Source of the DNA: an uncultured bacterium
Lineage (GTDB): Bacteria; Bacillota; Clostridia; Oscillospirales; Butyricicoccaceae
Direction: 5' to 3'
Assembly: GCA_905215125.1 (NCBI GenBank)
Contig: CAJMOV010000042.1
Span: forward strand, 1-10,728
Length of the DNA stretch: 10,728 nt
This document shows, piece by piece, positions 1-6,416 of the stretch. Under the pieces are notes generated by a model, which saw nothing but the letters and a program-made list of their open reading frames with translations, had not been told where the DNA came from and searched no databases. Within the stretch, counting starts at the first letter, position 1, and every line of letters begins with the position of its first letter. A program made the translations under genes and the position numbers.

Positions 1-129
1 ATTAAAATTGCAAGCAATATATATTAAATGTTTATAAAAGGCTATTATAAATAGCCCCGGGCTTGAAAATAAAAATATAAACGAGAAAAAATCAGCAGCT
101 CCTGATTTGGCCCGCACGGATCCATTCCC

Positions 130-157
130 TTGCAAAAACCGGAAATCTTGTTATAAT
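130..157 (+). promoter_or_regulatory. Probable sigma-A promoter of nrdR
   Basis: A perfect -10 box TATAAT lies at 152-157. A -35-like TTGCAA lies at 130-135, leaving a 16-base spacer. Transcription would start near 164, giving a leader of about 33 bases before nrdR. This is a sequence match to the housekeeping consensus only. No palindrome that I would call an NrdR box overlaps it. Confidence 0.6.
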
Positions 158-182
158 ATAACGTGGGAAAATAGTATTCAGG

Positions 183-189
183 AAGGAGG
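183..189 (+). promoter_or_regulatory. Shine-Dalgarno of nrdR
   Basis: AAGGAGG stands 7 bases before the ATG at 197. This spacing fixes the nrdR start at 197, although the reading frame stays open upstream to a TTG at 107. The protein then begins with the zinc-ribbon residues typical of the family. Confidence 0.85.
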
Positions 190-196
190 CCGAAGC

Positions 197-655
197 ATGA
201 AATGCCCCTATTGCGGTTATTTGGAAAGCAAAGTCATTGATTCTCGGCCCAATGATGAAGGGCTGTCGGTGCGCCGCCGGCGGGAATGCCAGCAGTGCGG
301 CAGGCGTTTTACCACCTATGAAACGGTGGAAATGCTGCCCATCGTCGTCGTTAAAAAGGACGGCTCGCGCGAGGCTTTCGACCGGAATAAAATCCTCAGC
401 GGTCTCATCAAGGCCTGTGAAAAGCGGGCGGTGCCGTTGGCCAAGCTGGAGGAGGTGGTCGGCGACATCGAGCAGCAGCTGTTTAATACGCTCAAGCGGG
501 AAATCCGCAGCGAATATATCGGCGAGCTGGTGATGCAGCACCTCAAGGACGTCGACGAAGTCGCTTATGTGCGCTTTGCGTCGGTTTACCGGCAGTTTAA
601 GGATATCAATACCTTTATGGAAGAGCTGTCCAAGCTGTTGGACACAAAAAGATAA
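197..655 (+). CDS. nrdR: Transcriptional repressor NrdR
   Basis: NrdR is the Zn- and ATP/dATP-binding repressor of ribonucleotide reductase operons and acts in the cytoplasm on paired NrdR boxes. The 152-residue product has the usual family length. An N-terminal zinc ribbon is visible with Cys3, Cys6, Cys31 and Cys34, and a basic RRRR stretch lies between the Cys pairs. It is followed by FTTYE and an ATP-cone domain from about residue 46 to 136, opening with VVVKKDGSREAFDRNKI. The ATG at 197 is chosen because AAGGAGG sits 7 bases upstream. The gene has its own promoter and is followed by a hairpin terminator, so it looks monocistronic. No ribonucleotide reductase gene is in the window, so its targets must lie elsewhere. 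Confidence 0.96.
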   Translation: MKCPYCGYLESKVIDSRPNDEGLSVRRRRECQQCGRRFTTYETVEMLPIVVVKKDGSREAFDRNKILSGLIKACEKRAVPLAKLEEVVGDIEQQLFNTLKREIRSEYIGELVMQHLKDVDEVAYVRFASVYRQFKDINTFMEELSKLLDTKR

Positions 656-661
656 AACAAC

Positions 662-690
662 GGTATGGGCGGTTTTGCCCATACCCTTTT
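662..690. terminator. Bidirectional intrinsic terminator between convergent genes
   Basis: A 9-bp perfect stem, GGTATGGGC (662-670) with GCCCATACC (677-685), closes a 6-base loop. On the + strand it is followed by CTTTT. On the - strand the other flank reads as a T-rich tail, because the + strand before the stem is A-rich (646-660). It can therefore end nrdR from one side and the DUF421/DUF4363 unit from the other. Confidence 0.8.
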
Positions 691-693
691 GGT

Positions 694-1071
694 TTACAGG
701 ATGCTGCGGATCGAGGGGCGGTCAAAGGTGCGTACCATATGCACAAGGGCCTGCAGCTGCAGCAGCTCGGCGTAATACTCGTCATAGGTTTCGAATTGCA
801 GAAAAGCCTCGGCGCGCTGGAAAGCGCTTGTCACCTGGTCGATTTGATCGTGGGCGATAAAGGTGCACAGGTAGGGGTGGTTGTCCTCCCAGATGTCAAA
901 GGCGGCCTGAAGGGCCCGGCCGTCGTCCCGGCCGGTCGCATCCAGAGAGGAAAGGGCGGCGTCCAAGCTGTCCAGCATGTCGTCGCAGATGTTATCGACA
1001 TAATACAGGTTAAAAAGCCCGCCCCCCAGGATGAGCAGGATGCAGAAAATGGCGACGACGATGCGCCCCAT
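694..1071 (-). CDS. DUF4363 family membrane-anchored protein
   Basis: This 125-residue protein has one N-terminal hydrophobic segment (about residues 4-24, VVAIFCILLILGGGLFNLYY), best read as a membrane anchor or uncleaved signal. The rest is an acidic, mostly helical domain with heptad-like Leu/Ala spacing (DMLDSLDAALSSLD and further helices), expected outside the membrane. The composition and architecture fit DUF4363, which is commonly found next to DUF421 genes. That is the arrangement here: its ATG lies 2 bases after the DUF421 stop, and its GGAAAGGAG ribosome site lies inside the last codons of that gene, so translation is probably coupled. The biochemical function is unknown. Family assignment is from recall of the pattern and context, not from a search. 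Confidence 0.75.
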   Translation of the reverse strand: MGRIVVAIFCILLILGGGLFNLYYVDNICDDMLDSLDAALSSLDATGRDDGRALQAAFDIWEDNHPYLCTFIAHDQIDQVTSAFQRAEAFLQFETYDEYYAELLQLQALVHMVRTFDRPSIRSIL

Positions 1072-1073
1072 GG

Positions 1074-1748
1074 CTAATTCTCCTTTCCTGCGAAAATGGT
1101 GCTGCCGTTTTTGTCGGCGCAGAGAAAGAAAACATCGGAAAACTGCCGCGCGCCGTTGGCCGCCATGACGCTGTCAAGCCATTTGCGGCTGCGCCCGATG
1201 GCGGCGAGGTTTTCCGGCAGGAAATGCCCGTCTGATACGACGAGGTGGAAAGGCTCCTGCGCGCCCGGGGTCAGCGACATCATTTTGGCCGTCACCGGCT
1301 GTGCGGAAGCGTTGAGCAGGATGCTGATTTGGCCGTTGGTTTCCACCTGCGCCATGCGCACGTCACGCAGGTCAAATACGTCCTTGAGACGAAGATCCTC
1401 CAGCACGTCGTCGATGCTTAAGCGCAGCTTTTTCAGCGCTTTTTGATTGAGAGCCCCGTTTTCGATGATGATGACCGGCTTGCCTGACAGCAGCCGGCGG
1501 AAGGGAAGGCTTTTAAGCGAGATGGCGGAAATGATGACCTCGGCTCCAATCAGGGTCAGGATGGGGATGATGCCGTGGGCCAGCGGGATGTCGATATCCT
1601 GCATGGGCACCGACGCGACGGCCGAGACCAGGATGGTGATGACCAGCTCGGCCGGCTGCATTTCGCCGACCTGGCGCTTGCCCATCAGCCGGATGGCGAT
1701 GATGATAAAAATGTATAGAATAAGCGTGCGGAAAAACGGCACCAGCAT
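1074..1748 (-). CDS. DUF421 (YetF/YdfS-type) membrane protein
   Basis: The 224-residue product begins with about three hydrophobic segments (about residues 4-20, 32-45 and 52-72). The signature GKRQVGEMQPAELVI lies between the first two. A soluble C-terminal part follows, with the DUF421 pattern KPVIIIENG, then LRLKDVFDLRDVRMAQVE and NGQISILL. Bacillus homologues such as YetF and YdfS are inner-membrane proteins linked to sporulation or spore germination membranes; the molecular role is unsettled. The frame is open to a GTG at 1781, but I place the start at the ATG at 1748, because GGGAGGG lies about 8 bases before it and the first membrane segment follows directly. It is the first gene of a two-gene minus-strand unit with DUF4363. 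I found no convincing promoter upstream. Confidence 0.9.
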   Translation of the reverse strand: MLVPFFRTLILYIFIIIAIRLMGKRQVGEMQPAELVITILVSAVASVPMQDIDIPLAHGIIPILTLIGAEVIISAISLKSLPFRRLLSGKPVIIIENGALNQKALKKLRLSIDDVLEDLRLKDVFDLRDVRMAQVETNGQISILLNASAQPVTAKMMSLTPGAQEPFHLVVSDGHFLPENLAAIGRSRKWLDSVMAANGARQFSDVFFLCADKNGSTIFAGKEN

Positions 1749-1826
1749 GGCGTAATACCCTCCCGGCTGACGGATTTTCACACCTTAGTCTGGCGGAAAA
1801 AATGGGGAATATGCAGGGAAAGCCCC

Positions 1827-1855
1827 TTTTCTTTTCACCCGCTGCATGATACAAT
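1827..1855 (+). promoter_or_regulatory. Candidate extended -10 promoter for the CoA-transferase unit
   Basis: An extended -10 element TGATACAAT covers 1847-1855 (TG, one base, TACAAT). A poor -35, TTTTCT, lies 17 bases upstream at 1827-1832. Extended -10 promoters tolerate a weak -35, so this is plausible. The expected start is near 1862, giving a leader of about 40 bases. The divergent DUF421 gene begins about 100 bases to the left. Confidence 0.45.
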
Positions 1856-1900
1856 GGGCACGGCGTAAAAGATTCAGCGCAGTGCCAGGGGAGGTTTGGT

Positions 1901-3190
1901 ATGCAGCAGAATGACAGAAAAAAATGTGTTTCCGCAGCGGAGGCGGCGGCCTGCGTCCGTTCGGGAGACGTGGTGATAACAGGGCAGGGCGCGGCAGTTC
2001 CTACCGCCCTGCTGGACGCCCTTTCAGCGCGGGAGGATCTGCGCGGGGTGGAGATCTTTCACGTCCTGACCATGGGGGCGGCGCCGTACTGCCGGCCGGA
2101 AATGGCGGAACGCTTCCGTTTTAACACCATCTTTGCCAGCGCTTCGACGCGCGCGGCCGTCCAGCAGGGGCGGGCCGATTTTACGGCGTCCTTTTTTTAC
2201 CGTCTTCCGGCCCTCATCCGAGAAAGGGGCGCCGACGTCGCCATCATCCAGGTTTCACCGCCCGACAGGCACGGCTGGTGCAGCCTGGGCGTGTCAGTCG
2301 ATTATGCGCGGGCCGCCGTACAGTCGGCCAGGACGGTCATTGCCCAGGTCAATCGCTGTATGCCCCGTACGCTGGGCGACAGCTTTGTCCATTGGGACGA
2401 CATTGACATTGCCGTCGAGCAGGACAGTCCCCTGCCTGAGCTGCCGGCCGCCGTGCCAGGCCCGGTCGAACAGGCCATCGGCCAAAGCTGCGCCTCGCTC
2501 ATCCGCGACGGGGATACCCTGCAGCTGGGCATCGGCGCTATCCCTGACGCTGTGCTGCTGTATCTGGAGGGAAAGAGGGATCTCGGCATCCACTCTGAAA
2601 TGATATCCGACGGCGTCGTTGGCCTGATTGAAAAAGGGGTTGTCACCTGCCGGAAAAAGACGCTGGATCCGGGCAAATGCGTCGTCTCCTTTCTCATCGG
2701 CAGCAAAAGACTGTATGATTTTGTCGACGACAACCCCTTTATCGAAATGCGGCCCGTCGATTATGTCAACGATCCCAACGTCATCGCCCGGCAGGATAAT
2801 ATGGTCTCCATCAATTCCTGCCTTCAGGTCGATCTTTTGGGACAGGTCTGCTCGGAAGCCATCGGCAGCCGCCAGTTCAGCGGCGTCGGGGGTCAGGTCG
2901 ACTTTGTCCGCGGCGCTTCGATGAGCCGTGGCGGTCGCGCCATCATCGCCATGCCGTCGACGGCAGCCAAGGGCACGCTGTCCCGCGTCGTCGCCCGTCA
3001 TCCGCAGGGGGCTGTCATCACCACCTCGCGCAACGACGTCGATAGCATTGTCACGGAGTACGGGATCGCCCATCTGCGCGGCAGGACGATTAAAGAACGC
3101 GCCGGCGCGCTGGTTTCCATTGCCCATCCCGACTTCCGAGATGAGCTGCGCGCGCAGTATCGTGAGCTGTTCGGCGAAAGCCTGGTATAG
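1901..3190 (+). CDS. Acetyl-CoA hydrolase/transferase family CoA-transferase (4-hydroxybutyrate/butyrate type)
   Basis: This 429-residue protein has the two-domain build and length of family I CoA-transferases such as clostridial 4-hydroxybutyrate CoA-transferase (AbfT) and butyryl-CoA:acetate CoA-transferase. The enzyme moves CoA between an acyl-CoA and a free acid through a glutamyl-CoA thioester. The N-terminal half carries QVSPPDRHGWCSLGVSVDY. The C-terminal half carries the CoA loop GIGAIPDAVL, then HSEMISDGVVGL with the likely catalytic Glu233, then SINSCLQVDLLGQVCSE and the glycine loop GVGGQVDFVRGA. The C-terminus has TEYGIAHLRGRTIKERA. AGGGGAGG lies 6 bases before the ATG. An ECF S-component gene follows after 28 bases. 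The acyl substrate cannot be read from sequence: butyrate, 4-hydroxybutyrate, propionate and acetate are all possible. Confidence 0.88.
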   Translation: MQQNDRKKCVSAAEAAACVRSGDVVITGQGAAVPTALLDALSAREDLRGVEIFHVLTMGAAPYCRPEMAERFRFNTIFASASTRAAVQQGRADFTASFFYRLPALIRERGADVAIIQVSPPDRHGWCSLGVSVDYARAAVQSARTVIAQVNRCMPRTLGDSFVHWDDIDIAVEQDSPLPELPAAVPGPVEQAIGQSCASLIRDGDTLQLGIGAIPDAVLLYLEGKRDLGIHSEMISDGVVGLIEKGVVTCRKKTLDPGKCVVSFLIGSKRLYDFVDDNPFIEMRPVDYVNDPNVIARQDNMVSINSCLQVDLLGQVCSEAIGSRQFSGVGGQVDFVRGASMSRGGRAIIAMPSTAAKGTLSRVVARHPQGAVITTSRNDVDSIVTEYGIAHLRGRTIKERAGALVSIAHPDFRDELRAQYRELFGESLV

Positions 3191-3218
3191 CACATATTAA
3201 AGAAGGGAAGAAAATTCC

Positions 3219-3800
3219 ATGCACAAAACCAACACCCTGCGTTTGACACAGCTGGCTCTGCTCATTGCCATCCAGCTCGTTTTGTCCTTTACCCCTCTTG
3301 GATTTATCATGATACCAGGGATGGTGTCCATCACCCTGATGCATATTCCCGTCATTGTCGGCGGCATTGTCATGGGGCCGCTGTATGGCGGTATCCTGGG
3401 TCTGACGTTCGGACTGTTCAGTATGTATAAGGCGACGACGGCAGCAACCAGCGTCATCGACCAAGCCTTTTCACCGTTTCTCAGCGGCAGCCCGATTGCA
3501 TCCATTGTCATGTGCATCCTCCCCCGCATCCTGCTGGGTGTCGCAGCGGCACTGCTTTACCGAGCGCTGGCGCGTAAGATGAAGCGCCAGGGCCCGGCCA
3601 TTGCCGTTTCCGCGGCTGGATCCGCCGTCATCCACACGACGCTTGTGCTCGGCCTGCTGTGGGCCTTGTTTGACGGCCTTCCCCTCAAGCAGGTCTTCCT
3701 TACCCTGATCAGCGTCAACGGCTTGCTTGAGATCGCTGTCGCCGTTCTGGTTGCAGTGGGCGTCTGCAAGCCCCTTATGCGGGTGCTGGATAAAAAATAG
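3219..3800 (+). CDS. ECF transporter S component, PanT-like
   Basis: The 193-residue hydrophobic protein has about six membrane segments, the size and layout of substrate-binding S components of energy-coupling factor vitamin transporters. The segment after the first helix reads TLMHIPVIVGGIVMGP, then LYGGILGLTFGLFSM, and later CILPRILLGVAAALLYRAL. I associate this pattern with the pantothenate-type PanT group, but vitamin specificity is not settled by inspection. S components need the shared EcfA/EcfA'/EcfT module, which is not in this window and is normally encoded elsewhere for group II transporters. A GAAGGGAAG ribosome site precedes the ATG. It lies 28 bases after the CoA-transferase, with no terminator between, so the two are probably co-transcribed. 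It is followed directly by a strong terminator. Confidence 0.8.
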   Translation: MHKTNTLRLTQLALLIAIQLVLSFTPLGFIMIPGMVSITLMHIPVIVGGIVMGPLYGGILGLTFGLFSMYKATTAATSVIDQAFSPFLSGSPIASIVMCILPRILLGVAAALLYRALARKMKRQGPAIAVSAAGSAVIHTTLVLGLLWALFDGLPLKQVFLTLISVNGLLEIAVAVLVAVGVCKPLMRVLDKK

Positions 3801-3813
3801 CGCGCCAAATTGT

Positions 3814-3844
3814 AGAGCGTTCCAGTCGGAACGCTCTTTATTTT
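3814..3844 (+). terminator. Intrinsic terminator after the S-component gene
   Basis: A perfect 10-bp stem, AGAGCGTTCC (3814-3823) with GGAACGCTCT (3828-3837), closes the 4-base loop AGTC. The tail is TTATTTT. It begins 13 bases after the S-component stop codon and ends the CoA-transferase/S-component unit. Confidence 0.9.
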
Positions 3845-3858
3845 CATCACTTTTAGGC

Positions 3859-3887
3859 TTGTTAATCTTGTTATTTTGCGGTAAAAT
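3859..3887 (+). promoter_or_regulatory. Sigma-A-like promoter of the tagA-thyX-mltG run
   Basis: TTGTTA (3859-3864) and TAAAAT (3882-3887) are separated by exactly 17 bases in an AT-rich pocket between a terminator and the next gene. The expected start is near 3894, leaving a leader of about 65 bases. It is the only good promoter I see before the eight-gene run to the right. Confidence 0.65.
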
Positions 3888-3948
3888 AAAACAACATGGG
3901 GCGGTTTGTGCTGCCCTATGTTCAGGGCGGGTCGAAAGGCCTGTGCAC

Positions 3949-3956
3949 AAAAGGAG
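3949..3956 (+). promoter_or_regulatory. Shine-Dalgarno of tagA, which puts the start codon in question
   Basis: AAAAGGAG touches the first base of the in-frame ATG at 3957, which leaves no spacer. It lies 24 bases before the next ATG at 3981. It stands 9 bases before an in-frame ATT at 3966, which is a normal spacing. See the tagA entry and the finding on its start. Confidence 0.6.
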
Positions 3957-4694
3957 ATGGGCGGCATTCGTACACAAATTATGGAGATAGGGTTTGACAA
4001 CGTCACCTTGGACGAGGCGGTTGCCATCGCCATGCATTACATTGAAGCGGGGAAGAGGTGTCGCGTTGTCACACCCAACGCAGAAATCGCACAGCTTTGC
4101 AAGCGTGACAGCGCGTTGTGCGAAATCGTTAACACGTCCCAGCTGGTGCTGCCTGACGGCATCGGGGTGGTCTATGCCTCCCGCATCCTGGGCCGGCCGC
4201 TCAAGGGGCGCGTTCCCGGCGTCGAGTTTGCCGAAAAGCTGCTGGACAGATTGCAGGGCACCGGAAGGACGGTCTTTTTCCTCGGCGCAAAGCCGGGCGT
4301 CGCGCAGAAGGCGGCCGACAAGCTGATGGTCAAGTACCCCGGACTGCGGATTGCCGGCGTGCTTAACGGCTATTATACAGACGATAAAAAGGTCGTAGAC
4401 AAAATCAACGAAGTGCACCCGGACGTGCTGTTCGTCTGCCTGGGCGCGCCCAAGCAGGAGCAGTTTATGGCGCTGCGCGGAGACGCGATGGACGTCACCC
4501 TTATGGCGGGGCTGGGCGGCAGCCTGGACACCTTTGCCGGTGAGGTAAAGCGCGCGCCAGATATCTTTATAAAGCTCAACTTGGAATGGTTTTACCGGCT
4601 GCTGTGCCAGCCAAAGCGCATCGGCCGCATGATGAAGCTGCCCGCTTATCTGCTGGCCGCCCTGCGCGCAAAGGGGAGGAAGGAAAATGCTTAA
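3957..4694 (+). CDS. tagA: WecG/TagA/CpsF family N-acetylmannosaminyltransferase-like glycosyltransferase
   Basis: TagA-type enzymes (GT26) add N-acetylmannosamine to undecaprenyl-PP-GlcNAc at the inner membrane face, building the teichoic acid linkage unit; relatives act in other surface polysaccharides. Visible motifs are VTPNAEIAQL with Thr39 and LPDGIGVVYAS with Asp67. These match the catalytic Thr/Asp pair reported for Thermoanaerobacter TagA. GRPLKGRVPGVEF, CLGAPKQEQ and GLGGSLDTFAGEVKRAP follow. The C-terminal tail (LEWFYRLLCQPKRIGRMMKL) is basic and amphipathic, as in the membrane-docking appendage of TagA. The first ATG matching the family N-terminus is at 3957 (245 residues), but its ribosome site has no spacer; ATT 3966 or ATG 3981 are alternatives. 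The stop overlaps the thyX start by 8 bases. The acceptor is not proven, since no other teichoic acid genes are present. Confidence 0.9.
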   Translation: MGGIRTQIMEIGFDNVTLDEAVAIAMHYIEAGKRCRVVTPNAEIAQLCKRDSALCEIVNTSQLVLPDGIGVVYASRILGRPLKGRVPGVEFAEKLLDRLQGTGRTVFFLGAKPGVAQKAADKLMVKYPGLRIAGVLNGYYTDDKKVVDKINEVHPDVLFVCLGAPKQEQFMALRGDAMDVTLMAGLGGSLDTFAGEVKRAPDIFIKLNLEWFYRLLCQPKRIGRMMKLPAYLLAALRAKGRKENA

Positions 4695-5484
4695 GGTTTT
4701 TCTCGTCGCCCACACCCCCATGCCGGAGACCGTCGTTTCCGCGGCGGCCAAGATGTGCTACAGCGACGCTGGGGCCGAAGCCCTGATGCACGGACTGGAC
4801 GCCGGCGCGGCCGCCCGTTTTTTGCACATGCTGTCCGAGCTGGGGCATGAAAGCCCTGTTGAGCATGCGTCCTTCACCTTTGCGATAGAAGGGGTTTCCC
4901 GGTCGCTGCTGGCGCAGATCACGCGCCATCGCATCGCTTCGTTCAGCGTGCAGTCGCAGCGCTATGTGCGGAAGGATGCCTTCGATTATATCATTCCCCC
5001 CGAAATTGAAAGGAATAGCGAAGCAAAAGCCCTGTTTGAGGACACGATGGCTCTGCTTCAGCAGCGATACGACGCGCTGAGCGATATCCTGCGCCGGCAG
5101 CATACGAGGGAAATGAGGGCCGAAGGCATGGCTGAAGGGGAAGCGGCGAAAAAGGCGGAAAAAGCCGCCATTGAAGACGCCCGCTACGTTCTGCCGAACG
5201 CCTGCGAAACCAAGATGATCGTTACGATGAACGCCCGTTCGCTGCGTAATTTTTTCCGTCTGCGCTGCTGCAACCGCGCCCAATGGGAAATCCGTGAGCT
5301 GGCGTGGCAGATGCTGGCGCTGTGCCGCAAAGCTGCGCCGGCCCTGTTCGAAAACGCCGGCCCCGCCTGTCTGACCGGCCCGTGCAGCGAAGGAAAAATG
5401 TCTTGCGGCCGCATGGAACAGGTGCGCCTGCGAAGCGCTGCCTGCCGGAGAGAAGATCCCAACAACCAAGTGCAAAATAAATAA
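4687..5484 (+). CDS. thyX: Flavin-dependent thymidylate synthase ThyX
   Basis: ThyX makes dTMP from dUMP with methylenetetrahydrofolate, FAD and NADPH, replacing ThyA. The diagnostic RHRX7S motif is present as RHRIASFSVQS (Arg80-Ser90), continuing to QRYV. Other ThyX features are ESPVEHASFTFAIEGVSR before the motif, then EDARYVLPNACETKMIVTMN, LRNFFRLRCCNRAQWEIREL and a Cys-bearing C-terminus (ACLTGPCSEGKMSCGR). The 265 residues exceed the roughly 220-250 of the shortest ThyX proteins. The excess includes an Ala/Glu/Lys-rich helical stretch at about residues 136-160, which I believe is common in clostridial forms. A GGGGAGGAAGG ribosome site lies in the end of tagA, and the ATG overlaps the tagA stop (ATGCTTAA), so the two are translationally coupled. 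Confidence 0.96.
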   Translation: MLKVFLVAHTPMPETVVSAAAKMCYSDAGAEALMHGLDAGAAARFLHMLSELGHESPVEHASFTFAIEGVSRSLLAQITRHRIASFSVQSQRYVRKDAFDYIIPPEIERNSEAKALFEDTMALLQQRYDALSDILRRQHTREMRAEGMAEGEAAKKAEKAAIEDARYVLPNACETKMIVTMNARSLRNFFRLRCCNRAQWEIRELAWQMLALCRKAAPALFENAGPACLTGPCSEGKMSCGRMEQVRLRSAACRREDPNNQVQNK

Positions 5485-5498
5485 TGGGATGGTAATTT

Positions 5499-6416
5499 AT
5501 GCTCAATTTCAGCCCGATAACCATTTCGGACAAGCCGCGGTTTGAGCCGTATCTGGCCTGTAACCGTGTGCGCATCAACGAACGCAGCTTTGCCAGCATG
5601 TTCATGTGGGGCCGCCATTACGGCTTTGAAGCCTGCGTCAAGGATGAGGTGCTTTATACCCACTGTCTGCCGGACGACGGCTACCGTATTTTTCTGGCCC
5701 CTGTCGGCTGCGGAGACACGACGGAGGCCTTTGAACACATCCACCGCGACTGCCTGCGTATAGGGCAGCCTTACCGCGTTTACTGCGTTTCGCAGGAGGA
5801 AGCGGAAGCGCTGGAAAAGCGTTACCCCGGAGCCTTTACCATTGAAAGCGACCGCGACAACTTTGACTATATTTATAACCGCGCCGACCTGGCCGAATTG
5901 CAGGGCAAAAAATATCACGCAAAGCGCAACTTTATCAACCGCTTTCTAACGGCGTATGAGGGACGCTGGGCTTATCGCCCTGTCGAGCCGGACCGGGATT
6001 TTACCGCCCTGCTGGACTTCCAGAAAAAGTGGCAGAAGGGCAAGGACGGTTCGCACCGTTCCGATTACCAGCACGAACTGTATGCCATTGAGCAGGCGCT
6101 GACACACTATCACACCCTGAACATGCGGGGCGGGGTGCTGGAAATTGACGGCGCCGTTGCCGCCTTTACTCTGGCGACGCCTTTGACGGAAGACACCATT
6201 GACGTGCTTATTGAAAAGGCCGACGCCGACATCGACGGGGCCTATCCCATGATCAATCGCGAGTTTGTGCGGAATGAATGTACCGATTTTGCCTATATTG
6301 ACCGTGAGGAAGACATGGGCATCGAGGGACTGCGAAAGGCAAAGCTGTCTTATCAGCCGGCTTTCTTTACAGAAAAGTATATCGTCGCCCCAAAAAAGCA
6401 GGGGGAAGCGTTGTGA
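5499..6416 (+). CDS. DUF2156 protein (LPG-synthase C-terminal domain, GNAT-like fold)
   Basis: The 305-residue soluble protein resembles stand-alone DUF2156 proteins. These share the double GNAT-like fold of the catalytic domain of MprF, the enzyme that transfers amino acids from aminoacyl-tRNA to phosphatidylglycerol. Characteristic patterns are NERSFASMFMWGRHYG near residue 30, then ESDRDNFDYIYNRADLAEL and GKKYHAKRNFINRF mid-protein. The last third contains GGVLEIDGAVAAFTLATPL, then EKADADIDGAYPMINREFV and YIDREEDMGIEGLRKAKLSY. No membrane domain is present, unlike full MprF, so lipid lysylation is not implied. An acyl- or aminoacyl-transferase role is inferred from the fold family. The ribosome site is modest (GGGATGG, 7 bases before the ATG). 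The stop overlaps the next gene's GTG start. Confidence 0.85.
   Translation: MLNFSPITISDKPRFEPYLACNRVRINERSFASMFMWGRHYGFEACVKDEVLYTHCLPDDGYRIFLAPVGCGDTTEAFEHIHRDCLRIGQPYRVYCVSQEEAEALEKRYPGAFTIESDRDNFDYIYNRADLAELQGKKYHAKRNFINRFLTAYEGRWAYRPVEPDRDFTALLDFQKKWQKGKDGSHRSDYQHELYAIEQALTHYHTLNMRGGVLEIDGAVAAFTLATPLTEDTIDVLIEKADADIDGAYPMINREFVRNECTDFAYIDREEDMGIEGLRKAKLSYQPAFFTEKYIVAPKKQGEAL

Noticed and set aside
40..56. Hairpin GGCTAT-TATAA-ATAGCC in the AT-rich left edge
   Set aside because: The stem is only 6 bp with half A/T pairs, has no T-tract on the + strand, and no minus-strand gene precedes it on the other side. It could be the end of an upstream unit, but I cannot support a terminator.
92..682. 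Minus-strand open frame covering nrdR
   Set aside because: NrdR on the plus strand is unmistakable, and the antisense frame runs through its promoter and terminator.
1749..1781. GTG start 11 codons upstream for DUF421
   Set aside because: No ribosome site precedes it, while the ATG at 1748 has GGGAGGG at about 8 bases; the Shine-Dalgarno would fall inside the coding region of the longer form.
2294..3193. Minus-strand open frame of 299 codons inside the CoA-transferase
   Set aside because: It is antisense to a well-conserved enzyme and has no ribosome site or recognisable motif; the long open frame follows from GC-rich codon use.
3471..4751. Long open frame on the minus strand (426 codons) across the S-component and tagA genes
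   Set aside because: It lies antisense to two clearly recognisable genes, spans a terminator and a promoter, and its translation is rich in Gln, His and Asp with no recognisable domain. It is a GC-driven shadow.
5090..5170. Ala/Glu/Lys-rich helical stretch in ThyX as a novel insertion
   Set aside because: Similar lysine/glutamate-rich lead-ins to the EDARYVLPNAC segment seem usual in clostridial ThyX, so I do not claim novelty.
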